From Pelomonas saccharophila_A (GTDB lineage Bacteria; Pseudomonadota; Gammaproteobacteria; Burkholderiales; Burkholderiaceae_C): 64,000 nt of DNA. Within the stretch, counting starts at the first letter, position 1. Every line of letters starts with the position of its first letter. This document shows positions 1-5,962 of this stretch, in pieces. The notes beneath the pieces are model-generated. The model saw only the letters and a program-made list of their open reading frames with translations, was not told where the DNA came from and made no database searches. Position numbers and translations under genes: made by a program. The stretch covers positions 1,178,001 to 1,242,000 of the forward strand of contig NZ_JAVDXU010000002.1 in NCBI RefSeq assembly GCF_031458095.1. Direction: 5' to 3'.

Positions 1-678
1 GACCTCGCCGCGCAGCACCCGTGCCGTCGCCGGCCGCAAGGCGTTCAGGGCGCGGATGGCCTCCGTCGTCTGGCGCTTGGCGCGCTGCTCGAGGAATTTG
101 CCGAGCAGCACCAGCGTGATGACGGCGGCCGAGGCCTCGAAATAGAGATGGGCATGGCCGGGGTGGCGGGCCAGCAGATAGACCGACAGGCCATAGGCCG
201 CCGAGGTGCCCAGGGCCACCAGCAGGTCCATATTGCCGCTGCCGGCGCGCAGGGCGCCCCAGCCGGCACGGTAGAAGCGGGCGCCGAGAACGAACTGCAC
301 CGGCGTGGCCAGCACGAGCTGCAGCCAGCCGGGCAGCATCACGCCCAGCAGCATGGGCAGCAGCAGCGGCAGGGTCAGCACGGCCCCCAAGGCGACCGGC
401 CACCAGGGGGGCAGGCCGCCGCGGACTTCAGGTGCGGTTGGCACTGCGCTCTGGACGGCGGTGGCCGGGTAGCCGGCCTTGTCCAGGGCCGCCGTCAGCG
501 CGGCGACGGGCACATTGGGCAGGGCCTGGATGGTGGCCTTCTCGGTGGCGAGATTGACGCTGGCCTGCTGCACGCCGGGCACGGCCTGCAGGGCCTTCTC
601 GACGCGGCGCACGCAGGACGCGCAGCTCATGCCGCTGACCTGCAGCGTCACGTCGTTGAGGGCGGAGGTGGGAGTCAT
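1..678 (-). CDS. copA: Copper-translocating P-type ATPase, N-terminal part (cut by window edge)
   Basis: This is the first 226 codons of a heavy-metal P1B-type ATPase that exports Cu(I) across the inner membrane. An HMA domain occupies about residues 8-72, with the metal-binding motif GMSCASC (Cys19 and Cys22). Hydrophobic segments begin near residue 92 and are followed by a stretch typical of the actuator-domain entry. The phosphorylation site and nucleotide domain lie beyond base 1, so activity cannot be judged. The ATG at 678 gives the complete HMA domain. A CueR-type promoter lies just upstream at 706-736, which supports copper rather than another metal. A second, differently organised copper ATPase lies at 5963-8236. 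Confidence 0.9.
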   Translation of the reverse strand, partial: MTPTSALNDVTLQVSGMSCASCVRRVEKALQAVPGVQQASVNLATEKATIQALPNVPVAALTAALDKAGYPATAVQSAVPTAPEVRGGLPPWWPVALGAVLTLPLLLPMLLGVMLPGWLQLVLATPVQFVLGARFYRAGWGALRAGSGNMDLLVALGTSAAYGLSVYLLARHPGHAHLYFEASAAVITLVLLGKFLEQRAKRQTTEAIRALNALRPATARVLRGEV

Positions 679-705
679 GGTGGGCGCTTCGGTGAGGACG
701 TGCTC

Positions 706-736
706 ATCCTCAGCCTTCCCATGATGGGAAGGTCAA
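706..736 (-). promoter_or_regulatory. CueR-type operator-promoter for copA
   Basis: Read on the minus strand, a TTGACC -35 box (731-736) is separated by 19 bp from a GAGGAT -10 box (706-711). The spacer region carries the dyad CCTTCC-N7-GGAAGG at 714-732. The over-long 19-bp spacer and this dyad are the known hallmarks of MerR-family copper promoters (CueR). The same arrangement occurs at 4817-4847 and 5909-5939. The copA start codon lies 28 bp downstream. The regulator gene itself is not in the window. Confidence 0.85.
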
Positions 737-777
737 CAGTGTCCGCCGAATCGCCCCACCTCTGCCGGGGCCCGGGC

Positions 778-1677
778 TTACCAGGCCATCTCGCCCTTGT
801 TGACCTTGGCGCCGATGTCCAAGGCGATGCCGAGGCCGGCCTGCGGGTAGGCCTGCTGCAGCGTCGCGATCAGGGCGGCGGCATTGGCGGCCTTGGGCAG
901 TTCGGCCTCGAAGCGCTGCAGATAGGCCTGGGTGTAGCGGATGGCGCTGTCGTCCAGGGCCGTGCCGGCGGCCATATGGCCGGGTACGACGAGGGCGGGC
1001 TTGAGCGCCAGCATCTCGTCCAGCTGGGTTGCCCAAGCGGCGCGCTCGGCGGCTTTTTGCGTGTCGGCCGTCCACACATGCAGGCCGCCGAAGACGGCGA
1101 TATTGCCGACGATGGCGCGGCTGGACGGGATCCACAGCCAGGGGCGATGGGCCAGCGGGCCGGTCGTGCCGCGCACTTCGATGGCTTCGCCGTCGACGGT
1201 CAGCGTCGTGCCCGTCAGCGCTTCCGGCACCAGGGGCTGGCGCGGTGCGTTGGCGCCCATCTTGGGCCCCCAGAACGAGACCTTGCCGGCCAGCTTGGCC
1301 TGGATCCTGTCGCGCACGGCCGGCGTGGTCAGCACTTGGGCTTCGGGGAAGAGGCTTTTGAGCACCTCGGCGCCAAAGTAGTAGTCGGGATCGGCTTGGC
1401 TGATGAAGATGGCCTTCAGGGCCTTGCCGCTGTCCAGCACCTGGGCCGCCACGCGCAGGGCGTCGGCGCGGGTGAAGCCGCTGTCGATGACGACGGCCTC
1501 GGTCCTGCCGCTGACGACGACGGCATTGACATGGAAGCTGCCGGCGTCGGCGTTGTAGACCCTGATGGCCAGCGGCGTGGTGGCGGTGGGCGCCTGGGCC
1601 AGGGCGGCGTTGGTGGCGACGGCGGCCAGGGTGGGCAGCAGCAGGCGGGCAAAGCGGCGGGGGTGGAAGAAGGACAT
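778..1677 (-). CDS. Exported metallo-beta-lactamase-fold protein with degenerate metal site
   Basis: This 299-residue protein has an N-terminal signal peptide (cleavage likely after ALAQA) and the overall MBL-fold pattern, including VIDSGF near residue 65. The family's HxHxDH zinc motif is replaced by Q94-A-D96-P-D98-Y99, so three expected histidines are absent. A later PGHMAAG motif is retained. It is therefore either a pseudo-enzyme or a member of a divergent subfamily with altered metal use; hydrolase activity is not assured. The ATG at 1677 was chosen because it begins the signal peptide; an in-frame extension upstream has no signal and runs through the divergent LysR gene. The divergent LysR gene at 1780 probably regulates it. 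Confidence 0.75.
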   Translation of the reverse strand: MSFFHPRRFARLLLPTLAAVATNAALAQAPTATTPLAIRVYNADAGSFHVNAVVVSGRTEAVVIDSGFTRADALRVAAQVLDSGKALKAIFISQADPDYYFGAEVLKSLFPEAQVLTTPAVRDRIQAKLAGKVSFWGPKMGANAPRQPLVPEALTGTTLTVDGEAIEVRGTTGPLAHRPWLWIPSSRAIVGNIAVFGGLHVWTADTQKAAERAAWATQLDEMLALKPALVVPGHMAAGTALDDSAIRYTQAYLQRFEAELPKAANAAALIATLQQAYPQAGLGIALDIGAKVNKGEMAW

Positions 1678-1717
1678 GGTGTTTCCGGTGAAGGTTGATT
1701 CGACCGGAGTCACTGTA

Positions 1718-1740
1718 TTTATCGTGGTTCGGTCGATAAA
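1718..1740. promoter_or_regulatory. 23-bp dyad between MBL gene and divergent LysR gene
   Basis: TTTATCG and CGATAAA form a perfect 7-bp inverted repeat separated by 9 bp, in the only AT-rich patch of the 102-bp divergent intergenic region. LysR-type regulators classically bind interrupted dyads of this kind between themselves and a divergent target. The site is seen directly; its use by the LysR protein at 1780-2688 is inferred. Confidence 0.6.
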
Positions 1741-1779
1741 GTCCGCTTCAATCGAATATTTGTTGTACTGATCGATGCA

Positions 1780-2688
1780 ATGGACCGCCTGACCGCCACC
1801 CGCGTCTTTGTCACCGTCGTCGAGCAGGGCAGCCTGACCCAGGCGGCCGAGCGCCTTGACATGTCCACCGCCATGGTCAGCCGCTATCTGGCCGCCATGG
1901 AGGCCTGGCTGGGCGCGCGCCTGCTGCACCGCACGACGCGGCGGCTGAGCCTGACCGAGGCCGGGCAATCGGCCCTGGCTTCCTGCCGCCAATTGCTGGA
2001 CCTCAGCGAAGACGTTGCCCACCAGGCCGGCGCCGCCCGCCGCGAGCCCTCGGGGCGGCTGCGCATCACCTGCTCGCCGTCCTTTGCCGAGGCCCAGCTG
2101 GCACCGGCCCTGATCGACTTCCAGCGCCTGCATCCGCAAGTCGCCTTCTCGCTGACCGTGGCCGACCGCAGCGTGGACCTGGCGGCCGAAGGCATTGACC
2201 TCGCCGTGCGCATCACCAACTCGCTGGAGCCCACGCTGATCACTCGGCCGCTCGGCCTGTGTCGCTCGGTGCTGTGCGCGTCACCCGGCTATCTCGCCGA
2301 GCGCGGCCGGCCCGAGACGCTGCAGGCCCTGCAGGCCCACCGCTGCCTGGCCCATGCCTTTGTCAGCGCGGCCCAGTACCGCTTCCGCCACGCCGGCCAG
2401 ATCGTCGAGCTGCCCATCACCGACGTGCTGTCCACCAACGACGCCGCCGTGCTGCGCCGCGCCGTGCTGGCCGGCGGCGGCCTGGCCATCCTGCCGACCT
2501 ATTTCGTCGGCGAAGACCTGCGCTCCGGCCGCCTGATCGGCCTGCTGCCCGACTATGAGCCCGAGCCCCTGGGCGTGCATGCCGTCTTCCTGTCGCGCCA
2601 GCATCAGCCGCTGGCCCTGCGGCTGCTGGTGGACTTTCTGGCCGAGCGCTTCGGGGGCGACACGCCGCCCTGGGATCGCGTCAGCTGA
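1780..2688 (+). CDS. LysR family transcriptional regulator
   Basis: A typical full-length 302-residue LysR regulator. The N-terminal winged helix-turn-helix spans about residues 5-62 (VVEQGSLTQAAERLDMSTAM then LGARLLHRTTRRLSLTEAG), followed by a periplasmic-binding-like effector domain from about residue 90. It is divergent from the MBL-fold gene at 778-1677, with a candidate operator dyad between them, so local control of that gene is the simplest reading. Its 3' end overlaps the convergent LysR gene at 2681 by 8 bp. The effector is unknown. Confidence 0.9.
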   Translation: MDRLTATRVFVTVVEQGSLTQAAERLDMSTAMVSRYLAAMEAWLGARLLHRTTRRLSLTEAGQSALASCRQLLDLSEDVAHQAGAARREPSGRLRITCSPSFAEAQLAPALIDFQRLHPQVAFSLTVADRSVDLAAEGIDLAVRITNSLEPTLITRPLGLCRSVLCASPGYLAERGRPETLQALQAHRCLAHAFVSAAQYRFRHAGQIVELPITDVLSTNDAAVLRRAVLAGGGLAILPTYFVGEDLRSGRLIGLLPDYEPEPLGVHAVFLSRQHQPLALRLLVDFLAERFGGDTPPWDRVS

Positions 2689-3553
2689 GCTGCAAGGCCG
2701 CCGCGAGATGGCCCCACACCGTCTGCACGCGCTGCAGATGGCGGGTCTCGGGATGGGTCAGCAGCCACAGATCGGTCTCGGCCTCGTCCAGCGGCTCGGT
2801 CAGCCGGCGCAGCTCGCGCCGCGGCTCGGCCAGGAAGAGGGGCAGCACGCCCACACCCAATCCTGACGCCACCAGCTCGGCCACGCTCTGCACGCTGCCG
2901 GTGCGAAAGGCCGGCTGCAGCGTCGGGAAGTGCTTCTGCCGCCAGCGCACCGAGGGGTGCTCGGGCAGGCCGTCGTCGGGCGCGACCCAGGCCGCATCGC
3001 CGGCCTCGACCTGGTCCCAGTGCTTGATGGCGCTGGACTTCGCGGCGTAGAGGGCGACGCGGATGGGGCCGACGCGGCGGCCGATCAGATGGGCCGGCGG
3101 CGTGCTCGTCGCGCGCAGTGCAATGTCGGCATCGCGCCTGGTGAGGCTGGCCAGCTCGTTGCCGGTGTGCAGCTCGAACTGCAGCCGCGGCTGGGCCCGG
3201 TGCAGGGCTGCCAGGGCCGGCGCCAGCAGGCCGTGCAGCAAGGTGTCCGTCGTCGTGATGCGCACCGTACCCGCCGCCTGGCCGGGCTGGGCCTGAGCCG
3301 CGGTGCGGGCCGCTTCCAGCGCGGCCTCGACCTGCTCGGCCTGGGCGGCGAGGGTGCGCGCCAGCTCCATGGCCTTGTAGCCGCGCCGGCCGCGCTCGAA
3401 CAGGGCCTGGCCCAGGCCACGCTCCAGGCGCTGCAGCATGCGGAAGACCGTCGATGCATTGACGTTGAGCCGCTCGCCGGCCGCGGCCAGCGTGCCGGCG
3501 CGGTGCAGGGCCAGCACCAGGGCGAGATCGGCGGGAGCGAGTTCGTATTGCAT
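2681..3553 (-). CDS. LysR family transcriptional regulator
   Basis: A 290-residue LysR regulator with an N-terminal helix-turn-helix (residues about 5-62, including GTLAAAGERLNVNASTVFRM) and a C-terminal effector domain. It is divergent from the DoxX-glutathione transferase pair starting at 3646, separated by 92 bp, so it may control those two genes. Its stop overlaps the end of the convergent LysR gene. The HTH is intact; the inducer cannot be told from the sequence. Confidence 0.9.
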   Translation of the reverse strand: MQYELAPADLALVLALHRAGTLAAAGERLNVNASTVFRMLQRLERGLGQALFERGRRGYKAMELARTLAAQAEQVEAALEAARTAAQAQPGQAAGTVRITTTDTLLHGLLAPALAALHRAQPRLQFELHTGNELASLTRRDADIALRATSTPPAHLIGRRVGPIRVALYAAKSSAIKHWDQVEAGDAAWVAPDDGLPEHPSVRWRQKHFPTLQPAFRTGSVQSVAELVASGLGVGVLPLFLAEPRRELRRLTEPLDEAETDLWLLTHPETRHLQRVQTVWGHLAAALQLS

Positions 3554-3645
3554 GGCTGCAATCTGAGTTGGCTGGTTTGCGTATTTTCATGCGTCGATTG
3601 CCTACCTACATTGGCTGCATCGCAACACCCTTCTGGAGATGCTCC

Positions 3646-4056
3646 ATGGCTTCCTCGACCTCACTCGGCCTGCTGCTGCTGCGCCTGTCCCTCGGCCTGA
3701 TGTACCTCGCCCATGCCGGGCTGAAGCTGTTTGTCTTCAGCCTGCCTGGCACGGCGCAGTTCTTTGCCGGCCAGGGCCTGCCGGGTGTGTTGGCCTATGT
3801 CGTCTTCGCCGCCGAGGCTGTTGGCGGTGCGCTGCTGCTGCTCGGCGTCTACCCGCGCCAGATCGCGCTGGCCCTGCTGCCCATCCTGCTCGGCGCGGCC
3901 TGGGTGCATGCCCCCCATGGCTGGGTGTTCACGGCGCCGGGGGGCGGCTGGGAGTACCCGGTTTTCCTGGCCGCGATGTCGGTCGTGCTGTGGCTGGCCG
4001 GCGATGGCGCCGCAGCCCTCAAGCGCAGCGCGCGCTTCACCTGGAGTGCGGCATGA
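3646..4056 (+). CDS. DoxX family membrane protein
   Basis: A 136-residue inner-membrane protein with four predicted transmembrane helices and the DoxX signature region LGLLLLRLSLGLMYLAHAGLK at its N-terminus. DoxX proteins are poorly defined; some associate with thiol or redox stress systems. The ATG at 3646 is preceded by TGGAG and starts just before the first helix, so it is preferred over the in-frame start at 3568. Its stop overlaps the next start in an ATGA, so it is translationally coupled to the glutathione transferase. The divergent LysR gene is a plausible regulator. Confidence 0.85.
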   Translation: MASSTSLGLLLLRLSLGLMYLAHAGLKLFVFSLPGTAQFFAGQGLPGVLAYVVFAAEAVGGALLLLGVYPRQIALALLPILLGAAWVHAPHGWVFTAPGGGWEYPVFLAAMSVVLWLAGDGAAALKRSARFTWSAA

Positions 4057-4745
4057 GCACCCAACTGACGCTGGTCAGCCACGCCCTGTGCCCCTACGTC
4101 CAACGCGCCGCCATCGTGCTGAAGGAGAAAAGCGTGGCCTTCGAACGCATCGACGTCGACCTCGCCCACAAGCCCGACTGGTTCCTGCGCCTGTCCCCGC
4201 TGGGCAAGACACCGGTGCTGAGCGTCGGCGGCGAGGCGCTGTTCGAGTCCGCCGTCATCTGCGAATACCTCGACGAAACCCGGCCCCCGCGCCTGCATCC
4301 CGAGGAGGCTCTCGCGAGAGCGCGCGAGCGGGCCTGGATGGAATTCGGCTCGGCGGTGCTGAGCGGCATCGCCATGCTCTACAGCGCGGGCGACGACACG
4401 GCGCTGGGCAGGGCCTATGCCGCGCTGCGCGGGCGCTTCGAGCAGCTCGAAGCCGTCCTGGGTGAAGGGCCCTGGTTCGCCGGGCGCCGCTTCGGCCTTG
4501 TCGACGCCGTCTTCGGCCCCGTGTTCCGCTACTTCGACGTCATCCCGCCGGAAGACCTGTTCGACGGCCTGCCGCGCGTGCAGGCCTGGCGCGAAGCCCT
4601 GGCCGGGCGGCCCTCGGTGCGCGAGGCGGTCTCGACGGGTTATGCCGACAGGCTGCGCGGCTTTCTGCTCGAACGCGGCAGCGCGCTGTCGCGGCGTCTG
4701 AGCGGAGTGCGGCCGAACCTGAGCGACGAAGTCCGCTGTACTTGA
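4053..4745 (+). CDS. Glutathione S-transferase family protein
   Basis: This 230-residue protein has a thioredoxin-fold N-terminal domain with the motif SHALCPYVQRA near residues 9-19, a glutathione-site segment ending in FESAVICEYLDE, and an all-helical C-terminal domain. Length and order are those of cytosolic bacterial glutathione transferases. CPYVQ resembles the Cys-type (beta or omega-like) active site rather than a Ser/Tyr class. It overlaps DoxX by 4 bp, suggesting a two-gene unit for detoxification or thiol repair. The substrate is unknown. Confidence 0.87.
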   Translation: MSTQLTLVSHALCPYVQRAAIVLKEKSVAFERIDVDLAHKPDWFLRLSPLGKTPVLSVGGEALFESAVICEYLDETRPPRLHPEEALARARERAWMEFGSAVLSGIAMLYSAGDDTALGRAYAALRGRFEQLEAVLGEGPWFAGRRFGLVDAVFGPVFRYFDVIPPEDLFDGLPRVQAWREALAGRPSVREAVSTGYADRLRGFLLERGSALSRRLSGVRPNLSDEVRCT

Positions 4746-4751
4746 TCACCA

Positions 4752-4782
4752 AGCGGTCGGCATCCCATCGTCGATGACCGCT
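4752..4782. repeat. Hairpin after the glutathione transferase gene
   Basis: AGCGGTC and GACCGCT form a perfect 7-bp stem with a 17-base loop just after the stop codon at 4745. No T-run follows on the plus strand, so a factor-independent terminator is possible but not typical. It separates the DoxX-GST unit from the copper promoter at 4817. Confidence 0.3.
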
Positions 4783-4816
4783 GTGCTGACTTGCATCAAC
4801 GGTGCTGGAAGAGGGC

Positions 4817-4847
4817 TTGACCTTCCCATGGGGGGAAGGTCCAAAGT
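4817..4847 (+). promoter_or_regulatory. CueR-type operator-promoter for the copper chaperone operon
   Basis: TTGACC (4817-4822), a 19-bp spacer and CAAAGT (4842-4847) surround the dyad ACCTTCC-N7-GGAAGGT at 4820-4840. This is a complete match to the known CueR operator pattern and spacing. It lies 30 bp before the HMA chaperone start at 4878 and probably also serves the two small genes that follow. Confidence 0.9.
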
Positions 4848-4877
4848 TGCTCTGCACCATTGCAGAAGGAGCACACG

Positions 4878-5141
4878 ATGCAAGTCTTCCGAGTCGACGA
4901 CATGACCTGCGGCCACTGCGCCAGCAGCATCACCAAGGCCGTCCTTGGCGTAGCTGCCGACGCCCGCGTGGAAGTGGATTTGCGGCAGCAGCGGGTTCGC
5001 ATAGAAACGGCCAGGGCTGACGCTGAAGAGCTGGCCGAAGCCATCACCGATGCCGGCTACACCCCGGTTCCGGTGTCAACGCCGGCAGACCCACCACGAC
5101 CGGCCGGCCAGCGCTCGGCCTGCTGTGGATGCTGTGGCTGA
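4878..5141 (+). CDS. copZ: Heavy-metal-associated (CopZ-like) chaperone with Cys-rich tail
   Basis: This 87-residue protein is an HMA domain with the Cu(I)-binding motif MTCGHC at residues 8-13, followed by a short Pro-rich linker and an unusual C-terminal tail SACCGCCG holding four additional cysteines. CopZ/Atx1 proteins carry Cu(I) in the cytoplasm to P-type ATPases. The start at 4878 has AGAAGGAG directly upstream and begins at the first beta-strand; an earlier in-frame start at 4860 lies over the ribosome-binding site. The CueR-type promoter at 4817 supports a copper role. The Cys tail could be an added metal-sequestering site (inference). Confidence 0.88.
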   Translation: MQVFRVDDMTCGHCASSITKAVLGVAADARVEVDLRQQRVRIETARADAEELAEAITDAGYTPVPVSTPADPPRPAGQRSACCGCCG

Positions 5142-5230
5142 CGGCGAGCAGCGCCGTCCCGGTTGATCCGCATCAAGCCCTACCTGGGCCGCCGGTGCAA
5201 AGCTCTGCTCAACCCCAACAGGAGGTTCGC

Positions 5231-5557
5231 ATGCATAACGTTTTAGCCCTGATGACTGCTGCCGTTCTCGCGGCTTGCGCGTCCATCGCCGTGGCGCAGT
5301 CCGACAAGGATCACGCGGCCCACCATCCTGAGGGGGCATCTGCCCCGTCTGCGGCAGCGAAAAAGCCCGCCGTTCCAGCCAAGGCGCCCACAGCCAAGCC
5401 GCAAACCGCTGTGGCGGCAGCGTCTGCCGCGTCCGGCGCAAAGGGAATGGGCATGCGCGACGACATGCACCAGCCGGGTGGCATGCATCACCGGATGCAT
5501 GGCAAGGACGGCAAGATGACGGGCACCGTGCCCGCCGCCTCTGCGGCAAGCCAGTGA
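5231..5557 (+). CDS. Small periplasmic Met/His-rich protein, probable copper binder
   Basis: A 108-residue protein with an N-terminal signal peptide (ALMTAAVLAACASIAVAQ), an early HAAHH cluster, a low-complexity Ala/Lys/Pro stretch and a C-terminal segment dense in Met and His (MGMRDDMHQPGGMHHRMHG). I do not recognise a defined domain. Met/His clusters of this type bind Cu(I)/Cu(II) in periplasmic copper proteins such as CopK, CusF or PcoE-like proteins. A strong AGGAGG site precedes the ATG. Its position between a copper chaperone and a copper ATPase supports periplasmic copper sequestration, which remains inference. Confidence 0.75.
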   Translation: MHNVLALMTAAVLAACASIAVAQSDKDHAAHHPEGASAPSAAAKKPAVPAKAPTAKPQTAVAAASAASGAKGMGMRDDMHQPGGMHHRMHGKDGKMTGTVPAASAASQ

Positions 5558-5566
5558 TGGCCCATC

Positions 5567-5809
5567 ATGGACGAGCACTTCACCCCACCCTCTCGCTGGC
5601 GCTCTCCCCAGGGCGTCTTCATGCTCCTCGCCGGTGCTGTCGGCGTGTACTACCTGCTCACGGAACACCTGGCCCATCTGGGGCAGGCGGTGCCCTATCT
5701 CTTCCTGCTCGCCTGCCCGCTGATGCACCTTGCCCACGGACATGGGCATCACGGCCACGAGCCATCGAAGAGCGGCTCCCTGCCCGAGGAACATCCTGGG
5801 CATCGATGA
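5567..5809 (+). CDS. DUF2933-like small membrane protein with His-rich tail
   Basis: This 80-residue protein has two predicted hydrophobic segments (GVFMLLAGAVGVYYLL and PYLFLLACPLMHL) and a His-rich C-terminus (HLAHGHGHHGH). The pattern ACPLMH followed by HGHGHH is what DUF2933 proteins of metal-resistance clusters show. The ATG lies 9 bp after the stop of the Met/His-rich protein, so the two are probably co-transcribed from the CueR-type promoter at 4817. Its function is unknown; membrane-level metal binding is a guess from composition and context. Confidence 0.7.
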   Translation: MDEHFTPPSRWRSPQGVFMLLAGAVGVYYLLTEHLAHLGQAVPYLFLLACPLMHLAHGHGHHGHEPSKSGSLPEEHPGHR

Positions 5810-5908
5810 AATGACAAGCTCCCCGGCCGGCCGGGTCAAGGCGGCGGAGCTGGCCTGCGGCCTGGGGGCTCTCTTGCGGCTTTGCTGCCGCCGCCTGGCA
5901 AGGGCCGC

Positions 5909-5939
5909 TTGACCTTCCGGCAATGGGAAGGCTCAAACT
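5909..5939 (+). promoter_or_regulatory. CueR-type operator-promoter for the second copper ATPase
   Basis: TTGACC (5909-5914), a 19-bp spacer and CAAACT (5934-5939) contain the dyad CCTTCC-N7-GGAAGG at 5913-5931. It matches the sites at 706-736 and 4817-4847 and lies 23 bp upstream of the ATPase ATG at 5963, so this gene has its own copper-inducible start even if read-through from 4817 occurs. Confidence 0.88.
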
Positions 5940-5962
5940 GCAACAAGACCAACGGAGAGCGC

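Noticed and set aside
148..1698. Plus-strand open frame of 516 codons opposite copA and the MBL-fold gene
   Set aside because: Antisense to two recognised genes, Gly/Gln/His-rich, no domain; a shadow of high GC.
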